64,000 bases of DNA from Artocarpus heterophyllus. Its lineage: Eukaryota > Streptophyta > Magnoliopsida > Rosales > Moraceae. The DNA lies in the NCBI GenBank assembly GCA_025403435.1, contig CM046345.1, positions 4,648,258 to 4,712,257 of the forward strand, read 5' to 3'. The position numbers were made by a program, and so were the translations under genes. The number at the start of each line of letters is the position of its first letter. Within the stretch, counting starts at the first letter, position 1. The notes beneath the pieces are model-generated. The model was not told the DNA's origin. It made no database searches and was given only the letters and a program-made list of their open reading frames with translations. Shown in pieces: positions 57,123-64,000 of this stretch.

Positions 57123-59149
57123 TCTCTCATATAAAATGCATCCCTTTAATGTTCTAAAATGTCTCTTTGTTCTATGACAAACGACAACATTAATAGAGCA
57201 TATATTTGAAACAATAATATTCTATTTGAAAACTAAGTTTCTTTTTTTTTTTAATTTAAAGAGAGGAGAAATCACTTTTAAATGGGATTTAGAGTGACTC
57301 GAATCCTCAATTATTGTTAGGGTGAAAAAACTTATAACAACTAGGTTGCCCTGCCCTCACTCTTCGAAAACTACGTTTTAGTTCATAGAAAAAATGGCAT
57401 ATTGAATGTAGCAGTATTTTTACATATATTGAAAACTACGTTTTTATTTATTATTGCACTTGAATTGCAATATCATAAATGCAGCTTGGGGGCTTGCTGT
57501 TTTGTTTACATCAATTAATTTTCTAAATCATCCTAAAAATTCCACTACCACGAATTTTAAAAGTAATTATTAAGTTATTTTTGGAGTTGGGAATTGAATG
57601 TAAAATATTAATTATATAAAAACGACCTTTAGAGTTCCTCTCTAAAAAGAAACGACCTTTCCCCCCCCCCTCCTAAAGCAGTGACCTTAAGAGTTACTGC
57701 AAGACTAAATCTATGATAATTTTAATTATTATTTTACAACACGTAAAGATGTCATCCACAATTGACAACGTTGAAATAATAAAATTTATAGAGAAGAAAA
57801 AACAAAAGGGGCCAAATATTAAAAAGAAAATAAAAAATTGTTATCTTTTCTCTCGCAAAAAATTATTATCACTTTTTATTTTAATGATATTGCATGAAAA
57901 GAAGAAGAAGAAGAAGAAGAACTCTTTTCCCTACTTGTATTGATATGTGAGTTATACGTTATAAATTAGAGCGCCTATTTTTCAGTTACTGATCAAAGTA
58001 TTGAAAGATGAATTTAATGGCTGAAATAGATATCCCTATTAGCACCAAAAAAACAATTCTGACCATCAAATTTATAAATATATAAATATATGAAATTTTA
58101 TAAAATTTGATAAGATACGATAATTCAAAGTTGTGTTTTGTTCTGTCACATAATCCTCCAATTAGACATACATCTCTCAACCGCTAAACCTAATTTTTAG
58201 TGATAATTGCAGGAAAAAAAAACTGACAAACTAGCTTTGTATTATTTTATTTTATTTTATTTTTTGGCTAGTATAAGCTTTGAATATTGGAAATGTTTTC
58301 TCTATTTTTTTATTTTTTTTAAAATTATTGTGAGGGTACAGAGAGTTGGAAATGTGCCCTACCACGTGCGGAGCACAGCCAAATAGCACGACTTCCTCTT
58401 TTCCGCACGTACAAAGCTCGTGACAAACTGCGCTAGTCTCTAATTATTTTTTTAATTAATGAAGCAGTTAATTAACCAATTAAGCCTTTGTTTGATACCC
58501 AAATTGTAATAAAAAACTCTATGCGACTGTAATATAAGTCTTTTAACAATTATAATATTTTAAACTAATATTTATTTTAATCAACAATTTTAACTATTAT
58601 TCTAAACAACCTATAAATTACCAAAATGAACAAAAGAAAAAAGTGCCCAAAATCTCTCGGCTTAACACCATGTAAAAATGCCATTGACCATGACCAATAA
58701 GAAAATAAGACAAGTCAACTTTTTATTCCTAAAAAAAGCCGACTTTTAATTGTACATTTATGACTAAATCTGTAAAATTAATTAGATCTTATTGAAAGAT
58801 TTTGAGGAAAGGGTAAAAGAAAATTTCTAATTAAGTAAATGATTTTTTTTTGCCAAAAAAAATATGTTTTTCTGTAGGTAAATTATACTGTAACGAGAAA
58901 AGAAACCTCAACAGAGTAAAACAAAAAACTAAAACTATTTCCATGCTTAAAAAATATATTTTTTTACATTAAAAAATTGTCAAAAAAAATTCATTTTGTT
59001 ATAATCAATTTTTCTTAAAACTAGTTTTTTAAAATCTCCCGATTTTATTTCAGCAAGACAAATTAAAATTTTCAAGGAAGCTTTGTCGGAACCTCACAAT
59101 AAACGACCCATAAAAATCGGGGCTATTTTTGTCTAAACAAAGGTGACGT
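57123..59149. other. Intergenic and upstream region of the CBS gene
   Basis: AT-rich; a C run at 57661-57670, a GAA run at about 57901-57920, and a G-box-containing word ACCACGTGCGG at about 58361. No gene seen. Confidence 0.45.
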
Positions 59150-59573
59150 GCACGGCTGTAATTGGTGTTGTCTCTCATCCTCCCATTTTTTAGGGTTACC
59201 TCTCTCTCCTCTCTCTCTCCCCCTCGTTTCCCTCTTCTCTCCGTTTGCGCCTGTCATTTGCCGGCCGGTCGGTCTATTTTTCCGGAAATTTTTCAAAATT
59301 TTTCCGGCAGGATTTTCCCGACCGCCGCCGCCGTTCCATTTCCTCGGGGGAGAAGTTATTTCAAATTTCCTTGCAAAGCTTCCTCCGATTCTATTCTTAT
59401 CCATTTCGTCCTCGAACTTCCGAGGGCGACAATCTTGCGCGATTTTCTGGTCTGTTGATTGAGATACGATTTATTGGATTGTGATTTCTGGTATTTGATT
59501 GAAAATCTTTCTCTGAAACAGACGCTCCCGCCGTTTCGGAAGACGAGAAGAGAAAGAGATTATCTTGAATCCG
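59150..59573 (+). other. 5' UTR exon of the CBS/PB1 gene
   Basis: A CT-rich, GC-rising leader ending AATCCG|GTGAGT, a strong donor. The next leader exon probably starts after TGGTACAG at 60265, so a 692-bp 5' UTR intron precedes the ATG at 60315. The exact transcription start is not determined; open frames over 59123-59603 are probably incidental. Confidence 0.55.
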
Positions 59574-60265
59574 GTGAGTGAACGGAGACATTTCTTTATT
59601 CATTCTTTGTGGTTTGTATGTTTGGTTGCCGGGAAGCGGGTGGACAATTTGATTAAAATCGATTCTTTGGAAATGGTTTGTTTTGTTAAATTTGATTAAA
59701 ATCGATTCTTTGGAAATGGTTTGTTTTGTTTTGTTTTGGTTTTTTCGTTTTTCTTTTTGAAAAAGTCAAAAAAGGAAAGAGCGTGTCTGCTTGGGTTGGA
59801 AACCGAATGCCTTAAGAATCTATGTTTGGGGTCCGGGGAAATTTAGAGGAAAAAACAAAAAGAAAATGAAGTACGCAAAAATTGCTAACTTTAATTTCAT
59901 TTTTGCTTCATAATTTTCATAAATTATTGAGTTGAAGTTTCAATATTGATTGTTAATTACTATTTTGATTGATTATTGAGGTAAAGTTTGCAACTTGATT
60001 GATAATACCTATCTGTCTATAAAATAAATAAATAAATAAAAATAAAAGGAAGAAGAAAGAAACAAGAAGAAAACGAAGAATCTAAAAAAGGTTTAACTTA
60101 AATTTCATTTCCGAATCCAAAAAAGGTTTAACTTAAATTTCATTTCCGCGTCCCAATTTTCATTGATTATTGAGTTAAAGTTTCAGTGTTGATTATTGAG
60201 TACTATTTTTAATTGATCATTGAGGTAAAGTTTGAAACTTGATTGATAATAGCTGTCTGGTACAG
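59574..60265 (+). repeat. 5' UTR intron with local duplications
   Basis: A unit of about 46 bp (TTTGATTAAAATCGATTCTT...) is tandemly duplicated at about 59648-59736. A unit of about 36 bp (AAAAAAGGTTTAACTTAAAT...) is duplicated at about 60084-60148. A looser copy of about 110 bp (ATTATTGAGTTGAAGTTTCA-like) occurs at about 59918-60012 and 60155-60258. Confidence 0.7.
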
Positions 60266-60314
60266 TGATTTTTACGAGGTAAAAGATAATTGTCTTTCTT
60301 GATTGCTGGTGAAG

Positions 60315-63300
60315 ATGGCTAGTCAAGGTGGTGGTTCTAGAAAAAGTCTATCTTTATCGAGCACAACTACGCATGGAAAGAAGAAATCAGTTGACAATGG
60401 AGGCCCCGATTCCGCTAAGAAATCTCATCAGCTTCAATCTTCTAAGTCTATGTACGTTTAACATTCATCGTAGGCAGCAACATCTCTTCATGTTTTCCTT
60501 TTTCCTGAATTGTCTTGGTCTTCATGTTACATGTTATTTTTATTACTTTTCAACGGTGAAAAGTTTTCTTGTGATTACTGTGCCAGTACTAATGTGGGCA
60601 AAAAGATAGAGCTTGTAGGAAACACCGTTATGGAAGATAGATAACGGCTAATCTCGTCTTGATTTTTGTTTTTTAGTTAGAGAATAAGGAGAAAGTTTCT
60701 TACTTTCCTCGTATTTGGAACAGGGGACTAACAGGAGAGCGTACAGTGAAACGATTGCGGCTGTCCAAGGCTTTGACAGTTCCTGAGAACACAACTGTTC
60801 AGGAGGCTTGCCGCCGAATGGCTGCTCGTAGAGTTGATGCTTTGTTGCTGACTGATTCTAATGCGTTGCTTTGTGGAATTCTTACGGACAAGGTATTATT
60901 TTCTTTTTATGTGATTTTTGTTCAGAAAATTCCAATAGAAAGAAAGAAATGGGACGTTATGGTGTTTGTCGTGGGTTTTAATGGCTGCACTTTGTTTTGG
61001 CCTATCTATTTTGCCGTACTAAGGATATAGCAACAAGAGTTATTGCTCATGAGCTTAATCTTGAGGAGACTCCTGTTTCCAAAGTCATGACAAGGAACCC
61101 AATTTTTGTGCTGTCTGACACTCTTGCTGTGGAAGCTCTCCAGAAGATGGTGCAAGGTTGGTTCAGATTTACACTAATTCTTTTGGCATTTCTTGCTTCT
61201 TTCGGACTTTTCCAAGAACAAATTCTTGGTTCCTCTGTCTACAGGAAAATTTAGACATTTACCCGTTGTGGAGAATGGAGAGGTCATTGCCTTGCTTGAT
61301 ATAGCAAAGTGTTTATATGATGCTATTGCTCGCATGGAAAGGGCAGCTGAAAAAGGGAAGGCTATTGCCGCTGCTGTTGAAGGTGTTGAAAAACATTGGG
61401 GCGCGTCTATTTCTGGTTTGTCGACTGTTGATCTCATCTTCCTTCCTTTTTTTTAAGAGGAATATTGTCCAGTTTTTCATATATTTAGTAGTTAGAATCT
61501 TATTGTTTCACTAGTTTTCCAGTATCAATAATTGTCTTTCTTAGACAAGAAGTTAAATTTCATACCTTTTTGTTTGATGTGCAGGTCCAAATTCTTTTAT
61601 CGAAACACTTCGGGAGCGGATGTTTAGGCCATCTTTGTCCACAATCATTCCGGAGAATTCAAAGTAGGTAATATTTCTTGTTATATCAGTTAATTTCATA
61701 CATCTGTTTTGTCAAGATGAATTTTACAATGTACTCGTTTAACAGTCAGTTGACTCTTCCAGGGTGGTAACTGTTGAGCCAACAGACACTGTTTTAACAG
61801 CAGCAAAAAAGATGCTTGAACTGAAATTAAGCTCAGCAGTTGTGACAGTAGATAATAAACCTCGGGGAATTCTTACGTAAGTCTCTTGTTAATCAAATAA
61901 CGGTATCTTCTCGTATGATAATGAAATCAAACTGATGATTAAGTCTATATTTTACGTGTGATGATTGATGACCACCAGTGTATTTTGTCAAGGATCTAAA
62001 TCATACATTTGATTTTTTTCAGCTCAAAGGATATCTTGATGCGGTTAATATCACAAAATCTTTCTCCAAGCTCTACTCTTGTAGAAAAGGTATTTATATT
62101 CATAAGCTTTAGACTCTATTCCTCTTACACTGAGATGCACCAGTGGTGGCTTGTAAAAATAATTAATTGTCTTGCGTAAGATATTCCAGAAATATGAGAT
62201 GTTTCTTGAGCACAAGGCTGGCATGAGCCAGTCCATGGTACACCAGTGATAATTCATTAAATTGTGAAAATAATCTAATTTATTTGTCTCTACTCTTTTG
62301 ATCTGACAATCAGGTGATGACTCCAAATCCAGAATGTGCTACTGTTGACACACCAATTGTTGATGCACTGCATACCATGCATGATGGGAAATTCTTGCAC
62401 CTTCCTGTGGTAGATAGAGGTAACATATTGATTTACCCAAAATTACTTCCATTCTTATTTTTCGTGTTATTTTTGCTGTGTAAAGTCATTGTAGTTTCTG
62501 ACTTATTATCTATTTTCCACAACAGATGGGAATATAGTCTCTGTCATTGATGCAATTCACATCACCCATGCAGCTGTTGCCACTGTAAGCCAAATCTACC
62601 ATTCTTGAACTAATTGCTGTTTGATTATATTGATTATTGTAACCTATGTTCGGTCTTGTTTCGATTGTTTAGATGGTAGTCTCCATCCATGGAATTGTTG
62701 TTGTCTTAAAGAGATGTAACTCATGAAAGAAAATGCATATCATACTGAGGAAAGAATATTTTATATCATATTTGACTTTCTTGTACCTTGTGGTGGTAAA
62801 GGCTCAGATATCTGGTGTTAGATGGTTATGGAATCGTGGATGTAAGTTATTGAGCATACCAGACTAATATGAATCAGATAAGCCGCCAGTTTAAGTCATG
62901 ACAATTAGTTGGGCTGGGTATCGGAACACAGCTTGAATTATCTTCCCCAATTAATAGAAAGCTATGTAGTAATATCAACCTTAGAAAGAATATTATAAGG
63001 GGAGAAAATTCTGCTTATGTTTTACGTCTGGCTCTTTTATGGCCTGTGCGTATTTTCCTGTTCTCGGAGAAATTTTTTTTTTATTTATTGTCTGTTTTAA
63101 TGTAATAGTATCTTTCTCTCACTAGGTTGGAAGTACTGCGGGGGTTAACAATGAGGCTGCAAGTACTATGATGCAGAAGTTTTGGGATTCTGCCATGGCC
63201 TCCAACGATGATGATGACGAAACTCGGAGGTATATATATGTTATGTGGTCATTTGAGCTTTATCGACTCTCCATTCTGGTTGTTGTTCTTGATAGATGTC

Positions 63301-63926
63301 TACTCCTTTTCATTTTCGTTTCAGTGAAGGCTCCTTGAAGCTGGCTTCAGATGGAACAGATACCGGGAGATCCTTTCCCTATATTTTACCGGGCTTGTCT
63401 ACTAGTTTTGCATTTAAAATCCAAGATAAGAAGGGTCGAATGCACAGATTTACTTGTGGTATGCTGTTCTGTTTTACAGTCAAATGCACAGATTTACTTG
63501 TGGTATGATGTTCTTCTATTTTACACTTGAAACCTCAATTAAATGACAGTGTAGAGTCATCGTTCTTATAGGATCTTCCTGCCGTCTCATCTTTCCTAAG
63601 GACCACAATTGTTTCCTCATACTGAGGTTTACTTGGTCCTAATAATTGGATTCACAGTTTACAACTGTCTAATACTACTACCTCTAGCGCTAGGGCAAAC
63701 GTAAACCAAAAATATTAGTCTTCGAAGGAAAATATCTCAGACGAGGCCCTGATAGCGGTTTAGCTACCGTATTTGATGATAGTCATGTTTGTATCATTGA
63801 CGCTTCAGTTTGCTTATTGGTTTATTACTTCTGGTTTCAGATGCTCGGAGTTTGACAGACCTTATAACTTCCATCATTCAGAGAGTTGGTGATGATATTG
63901 ACCGCAGCAACCTTCCTCAAATTTTG
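60315..63926 (+). CDS. CBS and PB1 domain protein (CBSCBSPB type), exons 1-12, 3' end outside window
   Basis: Exons: 60315-60451, 60724-60892, 61024-61156, 61245-61415, 61585-61663, 61763-61876, 62023-62089, 62314-62419, 62526-62584, 63126-63229, 63325-63458 and 63841-63926; all join in frame. The N-terminus is Ser/Lys-rich (MASQGGGSRKSLSLSSTTTH). Four CBS motifs follow: VQEACRRMAARRVDALLLTD, VMTRNPIFVLSDTLAVEALQ with FRHLPVVENGEVIALLDIAK, VVTVEPTDTVLTAAKKMLEL, and VMTPNPECATVDTPIVDALH with KFLHLPVVDRDGNIVSVIDA. A Ser/Asp-rich linker leads to the PB1 domain start (FAFKIQDKKGRMHRFTC, LTDLITSIIQRVGDDI). CBS pairs bind adenosyl nucleotides and PB1 mediates protein pairing; members of this plant family are poorly characterised, some predicted to be membrane-anchored at the C-terminus, not visible here. 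No lesion is seen. A 44-bp duplication copies the exon 11 donor. Confidence 0.9.
63439..63507 (+). repeat. Direct duplication containing the exon 11 splice donor
   Basis: AATGCACAGATTTACTTGTG followed by GTATG occurs at 63439-63463 and again at 63483-63507, a 44-bp offset. Each copy carries the same GTG|GTATG donor context. Use of the second donor would add 44 bases and shift the frame. Confidence 0.85.
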
Positions 63927-64000
63927 GTACGTTTTTCGCAATTAAATTCAATAGTCAGTGGTGTCACCTTGAGCGTTAAGCTTTGATGTTGTTCTAATTG

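Noticed and set aside
59123..59603. Open frames on both strands over the CBS gene leader
   Set aside because: The region reads better as a CT-rich 5' UTR exon with a GTGAGT donor; none of the frames matches a family.
1..64000. tRNA and rRNA genes
   Set aside because: No cloverleaf-forming tRNA with A and B boxes and no rRNA-like conserved block was recognised by eye; TGGTATCAGAGC hits are primer binding sites.

Overview
The window is nuclear DNA from a flowering plant, almost certainly a woody or other non-Brassica core eudicot. It is AT-rich, its genes have short exons with GT-AG introns, and it holds two MIKC-type MADS-box genes, a DUF3339 membrane protein gene and a CBS/PB1-domain gene. 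These are embedded in copia and gypsy LTR retrotransposons, solo LTRs, a LINE fragment and CACTA- or hAT-like MITEs. The species cannot be named from sequence alone.

Layout. Positions 1760-21221 (+) carry exons 3-7 of a MADS-box gene that looks FLC/MAF-like; its MADS-domain exons lie upstream of the window. Intron 4 is about 18 kb because it contains a three-deep nest: copia A (minus, 2648-19894) holds copia B (plus, 3587-15777), which holds a truncated chromovirus-type gypsy C (minus, 5827-13098). Positions 21222-31977 hold a CACTA-like foldback MITE, a casein-kinase-1 pseudogene scrap, a decayed copia E interrupted by a 2.0-kb solo LTR, and a small 89-aa gene. A complete eight-exon MADS gene of TM8-like type runs on the minus strand from 34854 to 31978, so the two MADS genes are convergent.

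Positions 35000-43480 are intergenic, with a second CACTA-like foldback MITE, a tandem duplication that cuts through it, and several hAT-like MITEs. A DUF3339 gene lies at 43482-43691 (minus), and a frameshifted paralogue at 50270-50481. Between them is a LINE (zf-RVT plus RNase H) relic split by a 2.2-kb solo LTR. Another solo LTR follows at 50540-51177. Positions 51866-57117 are a very young non-autonomous LTR element with near-identical 2.1-kb LTRs and no gag-pol. From about 59150 to the window end is the 5' two-thirds or more of a CBSCBSPB-type gene with four CBS motifs and the start of a PB1 domain.

The host genes do not form an operon-like unit. The two MADS proteins are transcription factors of flowering or developmental control, and the other genes are unrelated neighbours. 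The most unusual signals are the nested intron with a GC-AG intron just upstream of it, clusters of a 12-14-bp palindrome (consensus TTCGGCAGGCCGAA) recurring in three different LTR families, and foldback MITEs able to form very long hairpins.
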